The translations under genes and the position numbers were made by a program. Shown here piece by piece: positions 22,975 to 31,131 of a stretch of 33,823 nt of DNA (the first letter of the stretch is position 1; every line of letters begins with the position of its first letter). The notes beneath the pieces are model-generated. The model saw only the letters and a program-made list of their open reading frames with translations, was not told the DNA's origin and did not search any database. The stretch comes from an uncultured Alcaligenaceae bacterium (GTDB lineage Bacteria > Pseudomonadota > Gammaproteobacteria > Burkholderiales > Burkholderiaceae_B): NCBI GenBank assembly GCA_937896225.1, contig CALBMZ010000096.1, positions 1-33,823 of the forward strand, written 5' to 3'.

Positions 22975-25827
22975 CTAATGGGCTTGTTCCCAGTTCATGC
23001 CCGAACCCACTTCAGCTAATAAAGGTACGTTCAACTGTGCGACGCTACACATAAGTTCCGGAATTTTGAGCTTGATCAACTCAAATTCAGCTTCTGGCAC
23101 CTCAAGCACCAACTCATCATGCACCTGCATCGTAACTTTGCTTTTAAGGTTTTGTGTGTGCAACCATTTTGAAATTACCACCATTGCCATTTTAATCAAG
23201 TCAGCTGCTGTGCCTTGCATGGGAGCATTAATGGCAGCCCTCTCAGCACCCGCCCGCCGCGCACCTGACCCCTGTATGTCAGGAAAATATAAGCGACGAC
23301 CAAAAACAGTCTCAACCCAACCTTGTTCATGTGCTTTAGCTTTAATTTCAGCCATATATTGAGCCACGCCAGGGTAACGCGCAAAATATCGGTCAATATA
23401 AGACTGTGCAGCATCGCGGGTAATGCCTAAATTACTGGCCAAACCAAAGGCTCCCATGCCGTATATGAGCCCAAAATTAATTGCCTTGGCAGCACGGCGT
23501 TGATCGACTGTGACGTCTATTAAAGGGGTGCCAAATACTTCAGAAGCGGTTGCACGGTGAATGTCTTCGCCTGCAGCAAATGCTTGTTGCAAACCTGCGT
23601 CGCCCGAGACATGCGCCATCACACGAAGCTCAATTTGAGAGTAGTCAGCTGACACTAAGAAACAGCCTGGCGCGGCAATAAAGGCGCAACGCACCTGACG
23701 ACCTTCAACCGTTCGTACCGGAATATTTTGTAAGTTAGGGTCTGACGACGATAACCGCCCAGTAATAACCGACGCTTGAGAGTAATGGGTGTGCACGCGA
23801 CCCGTATCAGCGTTGACCATTTTAGGCAGTTTGTCGGTATAGGTTGATTTTAACTTCGCTAAACCCCGATAACTGAGTAACACCTGCGGCAAGGGGTAAT
23901 CTTGCGCCAGTTTTGTGAGTACTTCTTCATCAGTTGATGGTGTGCCACCCGGCGTTTTACGCACAACTGGCAGTTTCATTTGACCGAATAAAATCTCAGC
24001 CAACTGTTTGGGCGAGTTTAAATTAAACGGCTGACCTGCCAACTCGTAAGCTTTTTGCTCAATAGCTAATAATTGCAGGCCCAAGCCGTGACTTTGTTTA
24101 GCCAACTCTTGCACATCAATCAATACACCCTGGCGCTCAATTTCGAACAACACTTTTGAAACATCACATTCCAAATCATAAATTGATTTTAAAGAGGGAA
24201 CAGCTGCGATCTGCGGAAATAAAGCCTGATGCAACCGCAAGGTAAAGTCTGCATCTTCGCAGGCGTAATGCGTTGCAAGCTCAAGATTAACTTCGTCAAA
24301 GCCAATTTGATTTGCTCCTTTGCCACAAATAGACTCGTAGGTAGCACCCTTTAGGCCCAACCAACGCTGAGACAACTCGTGCAGTGAAACACTTTTATAA
24401 GACTCAAGCACGTACGCTTCAAGCATGCTGTCATGAGCAATGCCGTCTAGGTGAATGCCTTCATTCGCTAAAACATGGGTATCGTACTTAGCATGGTGTA
24501 ACAACTTTGTGGGGTTTGAAGACTCAAACCAAGGCTTAAATAACTCAAGCACAACAGATTTTTGCAGCATGTCATGGGCATCAGGCCCAAGGTGAGCGAC
24601 AGGCACATAGCACGCAATACCCGGTTCGATACTCAATGAAAAACCCACTAATTTGGCTTTCATGCCATCAAGAGATGTGGTTTCAGTGTCGAAAGCAACG
24701 ATTGATGCTGCCGTGATTTTTTCAAGCCATAGCTTGGCTTCTTCAATCGTTTTTATACAACTATAAACGGGTTGCACTTCTACTGTTTCGGAACATAATG
24801 GACTAAGCAAAACAGGACTATGCTCAGGGGCTTGGGTCGATTTGTTGGGTTCTGCTGAGTCAAAAAGGTTTGCCTGAGTTGCCTTATTAACCGACGCTGG
24901 ATGTGTGGCTGGCAAGCCTTGCGATGCAGACAACGCAACCCGTGCATCGCCACTAGGCACACGACTGCTATCTTGTGTGATTTCGCGTAACCAAGACCTA
25001 AACCCAAAGCGTTCGTAGTTAGCAATCAACGTCTCTTTGTCAGCTGAACGCATAAGCAAATCATCAAAACTTGTCATAACATCTGACAAATCGCAATTTC
25101 GACGCACAGTCAGTAAATCTCGTGTCAGTTCAAATTGGGGCAAGGCCACACGCAGGTGCTCGCCTACTGCACCCTTAATATCAGCCGCATGCGCAACAAT
25201 TTCATCAACTGAGGCATACTGATCTAACCATTTGACTGCTGTTTTAGGCCCCACTTTATTCACACCGGGAACGTTATCGACGGTGTCACCCACCAACATT
25301 AGATAATCAACAATTTGATCAGGACGCACCCCAAATTTTTTATGCACCGCTTGTGGGGTTAGGGTTTCATTACTCATCGTGTTAACCAAAGTCGTTTGCT
25401 CGGTTACCAACTGCGCCAAATCTTTATCGCCCGTTGAAATAATACTTTTCCAACCTTTTTGTTCCGCCATTTCAGCCATGGTAGCAATCACATCGTCTGC
25501 TTCAACGCCAGCCACCCCCACTACAGGCCAACCCATTGCTTTGACCACATCGTGAATGGCTTCAACTTGATGCGCTAAATCTTCTGGCATAGAGGGCCTA
25601 TGAGCCTTGTATTCAGGGTAAAGTTCATCTCTGAAGGTTTTACCCCGAACATCGAAAATACATGCAGCATACTGAGGCTGATAGTCATGAGCCAGTTTAC
25701 GCAACATATTAATGACACCATATATGGCGCCCGTTGGTTCGCCTTTTGCATTGCGCAAATCGGGCATGGCGTGAAATGCGCGGTACAAATAGCTAGAACC
25801 ATCGACTAACAATAAGGTTTTATTCAT
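22975..25827 (-). CDS. polA: DNA polymerase I
   Basis: Okazaki-fragment maturation and repair synthesis. Three domains: 5'-3' exonuclease (about 1-290; starts LLLVDGSSYLYRAFHA, with GVEADDVIA and STGDKDLAQL), an apparently active 3'-5' exonuclease (DTETTSLDG at about 378, YACEDADFT further on), and the polymerase with motif A SADYSQIELR at about 725, motif B RRAAKAINFGLIYG, and motif C VHDELV at about 900. Length 950 residues, usual for Betaproteobacteria. An Ala/Ser/Gln-rich linker of about 60 residues (300-355) joins the first two domains. The ATG overlaps the ATG of the divergent LOG gene. Confidence 0.98.
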   Translation of the reverse strand: MNKTLLLVDGSSYLYRAFHAMPDLRNAKGEPTGAIYGVINMLRKLAHDYQPQYAACIFDVRGKTFRDELYPEYKAHRPSMPEDLAHQVEAIHDVVKAMGWPVVGVAGVEADDVIATMAEMAEQKGWKSIISTGDKDLAQLVTEQTTLVNTMSNETLTPQAVHKKFGVRPDQIVDYLMLVGDTVDNVPGVNKVGPKTAVKWLDQYASVDEIVAHAADIKGAVGEHLRVALPQFELTRDLLTVRRNCDLSDVMTSFDDLLMRSADKETLIANYERFGFRSWLREITQDSSRVPSGDARVALSASQGLPATHPASVNKATQANLFDSAEPNKSTQAPEHSPVLLSPLCSETVEVQPVYSCIKTIEEAKLWLEKITAASIVAFDTETTSLDGMKAKLVGFSLSIEPGIACYVPVAHLGPDAHDMLQKSVVLELFKPWFESSNPTKLLHHAKYDTHVLANEGIHLDGIAHDSMLEAYVLESYKSVSLHELSQRWLGLKGATYESICGKGANQIGFDEVNLELATHYACEDADFTLRLHQALFPQIAAVPSLKSIYDLECDVSKVLFEIERQGVLIDVQELAKQSHGLGLQLLAIEQKAYELAGQPFNLNSPKQLAEILFGQMKLPVVRKTPGGTPSTDEEVLTKLAQDYPLPQVLLSYRGLAKLKSTYTDKLPKMVNADTGRVHTHYSQASVITGRLSSSDPNLQNIPVRTVEGRQVRCAFIAAPGCFLVSADYSQIELRVMAHVSGDAGLQQAFAAGEDIHRATASEVFGTPLIDVTVDQRRAAKAINFGLIYGMGAFGLASNLGITRDAAQSYIDRYFARYPGVAQYMAEIKAKAHEQGWVETVFGRRLYFPDIQGSGARRAGAERAAINAPMQGTAADLIKMAMVVISKWLHTQNLKSKVTMQVHDELVLEVPEAEFELIKLKIPELMCSVAQLNVPLLAEVGSGMNWEQAH

Positions 25828-26506
25828 GAATCAAGACCCAAATTTAATTTTACCGGCTGTTCAACAGGCACCTGTCATTATGTCAGAGCTGATCACTGCT
25901 GCCGATGCCTTAAGCCATATTGGCCCAGCTGTCAGTGTTTTTGGTAGCGCACGCATCAACTCTTCGTCACCTTACTACGCATTAAGCCAAGACGTTGGTG
26001 CAAGGTTAGCCCAAGCTGGTTTTGCCGTCATCGCTGGGGGTGGGCCAGGCATCATGGAAGCTGCGAATAAAGGTGCTTTTGAGGCAAACGGTACGAGCGT
26101 GGGCTTAAACATCAAGTTACCTTCAGAAAAGAAAAACAACCCCTATCAAACCGTAAGTTTATCGTTTGAATACTTTAATTCAAGAAAAACAACATTTTTC
26201 ATGCATAGTATGGCCTACGTCGCCCTACCGGGTGGTTTTGGTACATTAGATGAATTATTCGAAGCGTTAACTCTCATACAAACCGGCAAACTGGCCAAAG
26301 GCCCTGTTATTCTGATGGGCAGTCACTTTTGGCAAGGTTTAATTGAATGGGTAAAAGCAGAGCTTTTACCGACTGATATGATTACACAAGCCCATCTTGA
26401 CTTATTTTGTGTTGAAGACGACCCCGTTAAGGTGGTAAATATGATTGAATCATTCTCATCAAAACATTTAATTGACGCCAACCGACCCAGCTCTTTACCA
26501 AAATAA
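25826..26506 (+). CDS. LOG-family protein (TIGR00730; nucleoside 5'-monophosphate phosphoribohydrolase-like)
   Basis: Rossmann-like protein of the LOG/YgdH lysine-decarboxylase-fold group. Members cleave AMP or other nucleotide monophosphates to base and ribose 5-phosphate; the decarboxylase name is historical. Motifs: AVSVFGSARI, GGGPGIMEAANKGA from residue 71, and PGGFGTLDE at 135-143. Length 226 residues. ATG at 25826 has AAGG eight bases upstream and yields an N-terminus of the length seen in relatives; ATG at 25880 is possible. Eleven bases before gabD, so probably cotranscribed. Real physiological role (nucleotide salvage is a guess) unknown. Confidence 0.88.
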   Translation: MNQDPNLILPAVQQAPVIMSELITAADALSHIGPAVSVFGSARINSSSPYYALSQDVGARLAQAGFAVIAGGGPGIMEAANKGAFEANGTSVGLNIKLPSEKKNNPYQTVSLSFEYFNSRKTTFFMHSMAYVALPGGFGTLDELFEALTLIQTGKLAKGPVILMGSHFWQGLIEWVKAELLPTDMITQAHLDLFCVEDDPVKVVNMIESFSSKHLIDANRPSSLPK

Positions 26507-26517
26507 GGTTTTTAATC

Positions 26518-28002
26518 ATGCAAAAAGTTAACTTTCCCGCCCAAATCAATCATCCAGAATTACTGCGTACTCAAGCTTACATTGATGGCAAATGGGTCGA
26601 TGCTGATGATGGTGCTTTGTTTGAAGTTGACAACCCTGCAACGCAGTCCGTCGTTGCCCATGTCGCTAATTTAGGCCCTCAAAGCGCGCTTCAGGCGATT
26701 GCTGCGGCTGAGCGCGCCCTACCCGCCTGGCGTGCATTAACTGCCAAAGCGCGTTCTGTTATTTTGAAAAAATGGTTTGATCTAATCAACCTTCATGCCG
26801 ATGATTTGGCTCGTATCATGACGGTTGAGCAAGGCAAGCCTTTTGCTGAGGCCAAGGGTGAAATAACCTATGGTGCATCATTTGTAGAATGGTTTGCTGA
26901 GCAAGCCAAACGCGTTATGGGCGACACCATTGCCTCACCCATTCCCAATGCTCGAATCTTAGTTCTAAAAGAGCCTATTGGCGTTTGTGCAGCCATTACG
27001 CCCTGGAATTTTCCCAGTGCGATGATTACTCGTAAAGTTTCACCCGCTTTAGCGGCAGGGTGTACCGTGGTGTTAAAACCTGCTGAGCAAACCCCTCTGT
27101 CAGCTTTGGCTTTGGCGCAATTGGCGCATGAAGCAGGTATTCCCCCAGGCGTACTCAACATTTTAAGTGCTGATAGTGAACGCTCAATTGCAATCGGCAA
27201 AGAACTATGCGAGAGCAGTGTTGTGCGTAAATTAACCTTCACCGGTTCGACTCAAGTTGGGCGTATTTTGATGCAACAATGTGCCCCAACCATCAAAAAA
27301 CTATCGCTTGAGCTCGGTGGCAATGCACCCTTTATAGCGTTTGAAGATGCTGACATTGATGCCGCTATTGAGGGCGCCATGGCGTCTAAGTACCGTAACG
27401 CGGGTCAAACATGTGTGTGTACTAATCGTTTTTATGTTCACACCTCCATATATGACACATTTGTACAAAAACTGGCACAAGCTGTTGAAAGTCGCCTAAA
27501 AGTAGGCGACGGTTTTGAAGACGCTGTGACAACAGGGCCTCTGATTGACAATGATGCGATTAAAAAAGTTGAAGCACATTTGGCTGACGCTCTTTCAAAA
27601 GGCGCACGTATTGTGACCGGCGGCAAACCTGACTCGCGTGGTGGGCGTTTCTTTCAACCGACCGTTTTGGCTGATGTCAACAGCGACATGATTTGTATGC
27701 GCGAAGAAACTTTTGGCCCCGTGGCACCCATTGTTAAATTCACTGATGAAGCCGATGTCATCAAATTAGCCAATGATACTGAATTTGGCTTAGCGGCTTA
27801 CTTTTACAGCCGAGATATCGGTCGTATCTTCAGAGTCGCTGAAGCCCTCGAATACGGCATTATTGGTGTAAATGCTGGCATCATTTCAAACGAGGTTGCA
27901 CCCTTCGGTGGTGTGAAACAATCTGGTTTAGGTCGAGAAGGTTCGGTATTTGGTATTGAAGAGTTTTTAGAAATGAAATATGTTTGCTTAGGCGGAATTT
28001 AA
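26518..28002 (+). CDS. gabD: NAD(P)-dependent succinate-semialdehyde dehydrogenase (GabD type)
   Basis: Aldehyde dehydrogenase superfamily enzyme, best matched to GabD/glutarate-semialdehyde dehydrogenase, which oxidises succinate semialdehyde to succinate. Catalytic residues: Cys299 in NAGQTCVC, Glu265 in LELGGNAPF and Asn164 in TPWNFPSAM; NAD-binding FTGSTQVG at 241-248; and C-terminal APFGGVKQSGLGREG. Cys301, next to the catalytic Cys, occurs in GabD and can make a redox disulfide in E. coli GabD. Length 494 residues. No gabT or gabP nearby, so the true aldehyde is not certain. AAGG nine bases upstream of the ATG. Confidence 0.88.
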   Translation: MQKVNFPAQINHPELLRTQAYIDGKWVDADDGALFEVDNPATQSVVAHVANLGPQSALQAIAAAERALPAWRALTAKARSVILKKWFDLINLHADDLARIMTVEQGKPFAEAKGEITYGASFVEWFAEQAKRVMGDTIASPIPNARILVLKEPIGVCAAITPWNFPSAMITRKVSPALAAGCTVVLKPAEQTPLSALALAQLAHEAGIPPGVLNILSADSERSIAIGKELCESSVVRKLTFTGSTQVGRILMQQCAPTIKKLSLELGGNAPFIAFEDADIDAAIEGAMASKYRNAGQTCVCTNRFYVHTSIYDTFVQKLAQAVESRLKVGDGFEDAVTTGPLIDNDAIKKVEAHLADALSKGARIVTGGKPDSRGGRFFQPTVLADVNSDMICMREETFGPVAPIVKFTDEADVIKLANDTEFGLAAYFYSRDIGRIFRVAEALEYGIIGVNAGIISNEVAPFGGVKQSGLGREGSVFGIEEFLEMKYVCLGGI

Positions 28003-28033
28003 CGCCTTTAACAGCTTTTTAACGTTTAAGTAA

Positions 28034-28072
28034 AAAAAGCCTACCGAACAGATTGAGTTCGGTAGGCTTTTT
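28034..28072. terminator. bidirectional terminator between gabD and typA
   Basis: GCCTACCGAAC pairs perfectly with GTTCGGTAGGC over a 7-base loop, and flanking A5 and T5 extend the stem to 16 bp. The A and T runs give a U tract for both strands, ending gabD (plus) and the infB-rbfA-truB-typA run (minus). Confidence 0.93.
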
Positions 28073-28088
28073 ACAACTTTATTAAGTT

Positions 28089-29903
28089 TTAATCGCGTGA
28101 AACACGACGACGATCACTTTCTTGAAGATAGCGCTTACGCAAACGAATATTTTTAGGCGTCACTTCAACGAGCTCGTCATCGCTAATAAACTCAACGGCA
28201 TACTCTAAAGAAATACGAATTGGCGTGGTTAAGTCAATGTGCTCATCTTTACCTGAGGCGCGCACGTTGGTCAGTTTTTTCTCTTTAATGGGGTTGACCA
28301 CCAAATCATTGTCACGGCTATGAATACCAATGATCATGCCTTCATATAACTCTTCACCAGGCGACACAAACATACGACCACGCTCTTGCAATTTCCATAA
28401 AGCGTAAGCCACTGCAGGGCCATTGTCTTGACTAATCAGTACACCATTACGACGCTCACCTACACCGCCTTCACGAACGGGTGCATACTCGTCAAATATA
28501 TGGCTCATCAAGCCTGTGCCACGAGTTAAAGTTAAGAACTCACCCTGAAAACCAATTAAGCCACGAGCGGGTACACGATACTCTAAACGCGTACGACCCC
28601 GGCCATCAGGTTGCATGTCTTGCAAGTCACCCTTACGACGACCTAACTCCTCCATAACCGCACCTTGATGAACATCTTCAACGTCACATGTCAACAATTC
28701 AAAAGGCTCTTGCTTCACACCGTCTACTTCACGATACATCACACGTGGTCGGGAAACGGCTAACTCATAACCTTCACGACGCATATTTTCGAGCAAAATG
28801 GTCAAGTGCAATTCGCCACGACCGGCCACTTCAAATACCGTGTCATCATCTGTTTCACGCACACGAAGGGCAACGTTTGCTTTAAGTTCACGGTCAAGAC
28901 GGTCGCGTAATTGACGGCTGGTAACAAACTTACCATCACGACCAGCCAAAGGTGATGCATTCACCATAAAGTTCATCACCAATGTTGGCTCATCAATACG
29001 CAACATAGGCAAAGCATCGGGGTGGTTCACATCGGTCACGGTACAACCAATACCTAAGTCTTCAATGCCGTTAATTAAAACAATGTCACCCGCTTCTGCC
29101 TCATCAACCAAAATACGCTCAAGCCCTTTGAACTTAAGCACTTGATTGATTCGTCCTTTTTGTAAAGGTGCGTCTGGGCCAAACTGAAAGGCCACATCCA
29201 TTGCCGGTTTCACACGACCACGGTTCACGCGACCCACACCAATTTTGCCAACATAACTGTTGTAATCAAGTGAAATGATTTGCAACTGTAATGGCGCATC
29301 GACATCATCATCGCGAGAAGGCACATGCTCAAGAATGGCGTTAAACAAAGGCTTCATGTCGCCTTCGCGAACGGTGTCAACCAAGCCTGCATAGCCAGAC
29401 AAGCCCGACGCATAAATGATCGGAAAATCAAGTTGCTCGTCAGTTGCGCCCAGTTTGTCAAACAAGTCAAATGTCGCATTCACAACATATTCAGGACGTG
29501 CACCGGGTCTGTCAACTTTGTTGACAACAACAATGGGTCTGAGACCTAAGGCAAGCGCTTTTTTGGTCACAAAACGGGTTTGTGGCATGGGACCTTCAAC
29601 GGCATCGACTAAAAGCAATACACCATCAACCATCGAGAGTACCCGCTCGACTTCACCACCAAAGTCAGCGTGACCAGGGGTATCAACAATATTAATATGC
29701 GTACCTTCAAAATTAACCGCACAGTTTTTAGCCAAAATAGTGATGCCGCGTTCGCGTTCAATATCACCAGAGTCCATCACTCGTTCGCTGAGCGCTTGGT
29801 GTTCTTCAAAAGTACCTGACTGGCGTAGCAACTGGTCTACGAGTGTGGTTTTACCATGATCGACGTGGGCAATAATTGCGACGTTACGAAGGGCGCGTGA
29901 CAT
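28089..29903 (-). CDS. typA: ribosome-associated GTPase BipA/TypA
   Basis: Translational GTPase related to EF-G, involved in 50S assembly and in stress or cold adaptation. G motifs: AHVDHGKTT at 12-20, [12 protein letters not shown], and [11 protein letters not shown]; a switch region with ERERGITI. The EF-G-like domains III and V and the BipA-specific C-terminal domain follow ([13 protein letters not shown] and the Lys/Arg-rich tail RLRKRYL). Length 604 residues, typical. It lies 17 bases after truB and is the last gene of the infB run. Confidence 0.98.
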   Translation of the reverse strand: MSRALRNVAIIAHVDHGKTTLVDQLLRQSGTFEEHQALSERVMDSGDIERERGITILAKNCAVNFEGTHINIVDTPGHADFGGEVERVLSMVDGVLLLVDAVEGPMPQTRFVTKKALALGLRPIVVVNKVDRPGARPEYVVNATFDLFDKLGATDEQLDFPIIYASGLSGYAGLVDTVREGDMKPLFNAILEHVPSRDDDVDAPLQLQIISLDYNSYVGKIGVGRVNRGRVKPAMDVAFQFGPDAPLQKGRINQVLKFKGLERILVDEAEAGDIVLINGIEDLGIGCTVTDVNHPDALPMLRIDEPTLVMNFMVNASPLAGRDGKFVTSRQLRDRLDRELKANVALRVRETDDDTVFEVAGRGELHLTILLENMRREGYELAVSRPRVMYREVDGVKQEPFELLTCDVEDVHQGAVMEELGRRKGDLQDMQPDGRGRTRLEYRVPARGLIGFQGEFLTLTRGTGLMSHIFDEYAPVREGGVGERRNGVLISQDNGPAVAYALWKLQERGRMFVSPGEELYEGMIIGIHSRDNDLVVNPIKEKKLTNVRASGKDEHIDLTTPIRISLEYAVEFISDDELVEVTPKNIRLRKRYLQESDRRRVSRD

Positions 29904-29920
29904 GTAATTTCCTTTAGGGT

Positions 29921-30688
29921 TTAAGCAGATAAGTTGCTTGTGGCAACTTTCTGGGGTACAAATATAAGCAATTCAGGTGGAAGACTTTCAACAGGCATAA
30001 TGACCTGCTGAGCATCAGCCATCTCGTTTATTTCATCAAGCGTAACCGCCTGATCAAGTAGAAAAGGGCCAACGCGGGTACGACGTAAAGCGATCAAATG
30101 TGCAAAAACACCCAATTGTCGACCAATATCTTGAGCCAACGTACGAATGTATGTGCCTTTACTGCATTCAATATGAACCGTTGCAGTTTTACCCTCGCAC
30201 GCTAACAACTCAATTTGATGAATCTTAATGTGACGTGGTTCACGTTCAAGCTCAATGCCCTCACGCGCATAGGCATAAAGTGGTTTACCATTTCTCTTTA
30301 AAGCTGAGGTCATTGGGGGAATTTGTGTTTGCTCACCCATAAAATTCTTTAAAGTGGCCTCTAGCTTGGCTCTGTCAACCCCTTCAAAGGTATCGGGTGC
30401 TTGTTGCGTTCGTACACCTGTTAGATCACCTGAGTCAGTTTCAACACCAAACAGTATGGTTGCCAAATAGCCTTTATCAGCATCAAGCATGTGGCCAGCA
30501 ATTTTGGTTGCTCGGCCTAAGCAACAAATCAACAGACCTGTTGCAAAAGGGTCTAAGGTACCTGTATGACCCGCTTTTTGAGCATCAAGCTTACGTTTGA
30601 CTCGCTGCAAGGCGTGATTACTCGACAAGCCTTCAGGTTTGTCGAGAAAAACTAAGCCATCGAGCACTTGCCCGCGTTTTCTAGCCAT
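29921..30688 (-). CDS. truB: tRNA pseudouridine(55) synthase
   Basis: Makes pseudouridine 55 in the T-loop of nearly all tRNAs and helps tRNA folding. The catalytic Asp46 is in AGHTGTLDPFATGLL, followed by LGRATKIAGH. Further motifs are KRNGKPLYAYAREG and CSKGTYIRTLAQDIG. At 255 residues it lacks a large C-terminal PUA domain such as in E. coli TruB (314 residues) but is complete for the catalytic core and a short C-terminal domain. 27 bases after rbfA. Confidence 0.96.
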   Translation of the reverse strand: MARKRGQVLDGLVFLDKPEGLSSNHALQRVKRKLDAQKAGHTGTLDPFATGLLICCLGRATKIAGHMLDADKGYLATILFGVETDSGDLTGVRTQQAPDTFEGVDRAKLEATLKNFMGEQTQIPPMTSALKRNGKPLYAYAREGIELEREPRHIKIHQIELLACEGKTATVHIECSKGTYIRTLAQDIGRQLGVFAHLIALRRTRVGPFLLDQAVTLDEINEMADAQQVIMPVESLPPELLIFVPQKVATSNLSA

Positions 30689-30715
30689 TTTATGTGTACC
30701 CAGAAAAACGCCAGC

Positions 30716-31117
30716 TCAAGACTGGACGTCTGGCTCTTCAGGCAGAGGAACTGAAACGGATGGCGCATTTGCTTGGTCAATTAACCGTGACATCTCAATG
30801 CCACGCTCAAGTTGCGGGTCATGAAAAAACCGCAAAGAAGGCACAGTATGAATGTGTAACAATTTGAACAACTGAGAATGCAACCAACCCGCTTTATCTT
30901 GCAAAACCTGCAAAGCCAAGTCAGGTTCAGCGCCAATAACAGTGAAGAATACTTTTGCGTGGGCGTAATCAGCTGATAACTCAACGCCTGACAAGGTAAT
31001 CATGCCTACTCGCTTAGTATCAAGCTCTCGCTGTATCAGCACAGCGAGATCTTTTTGAATTTGGTCAGCCAGACGAACGATTCGATCACCTGTTGATTTT
31101 TGCTTATGTCGACTCAT
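30716..31117 (-). CDS. rbfA: 30S ribosome-binding factor A
   Basis: KH-fold protein that binds immature 30S subunits, helps process the 16S rRNA 5' end and is important at low temperature. Typical features: start MSRHK, helix [20 protein letters not shown], the segment [19 protein letters not shown], and the C-terminal [19 protein letters not shown]. The acidic and Pro-rich tail ([10 protein letters not shown]) is longer than in E. coli. Length 133 residues. Fourteen bases after infB, as in most Proteobacteria. Confidence 0.97.
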   Translation of the reverse strand: MSRHKQKSTGDRIVRLADQIQKDLAVLIQRELDTKRVGMITLSGVELSADYAHAKVFFTVIGAEPDLALQVLQDKAGWLHSQLFKLLHIHTVPSLRFFHDPQLERGIEMSRLIDQANAPSVSVPLPEEPDVQS

Positions 31118-31131
31118 GATTTCGTTTGACG

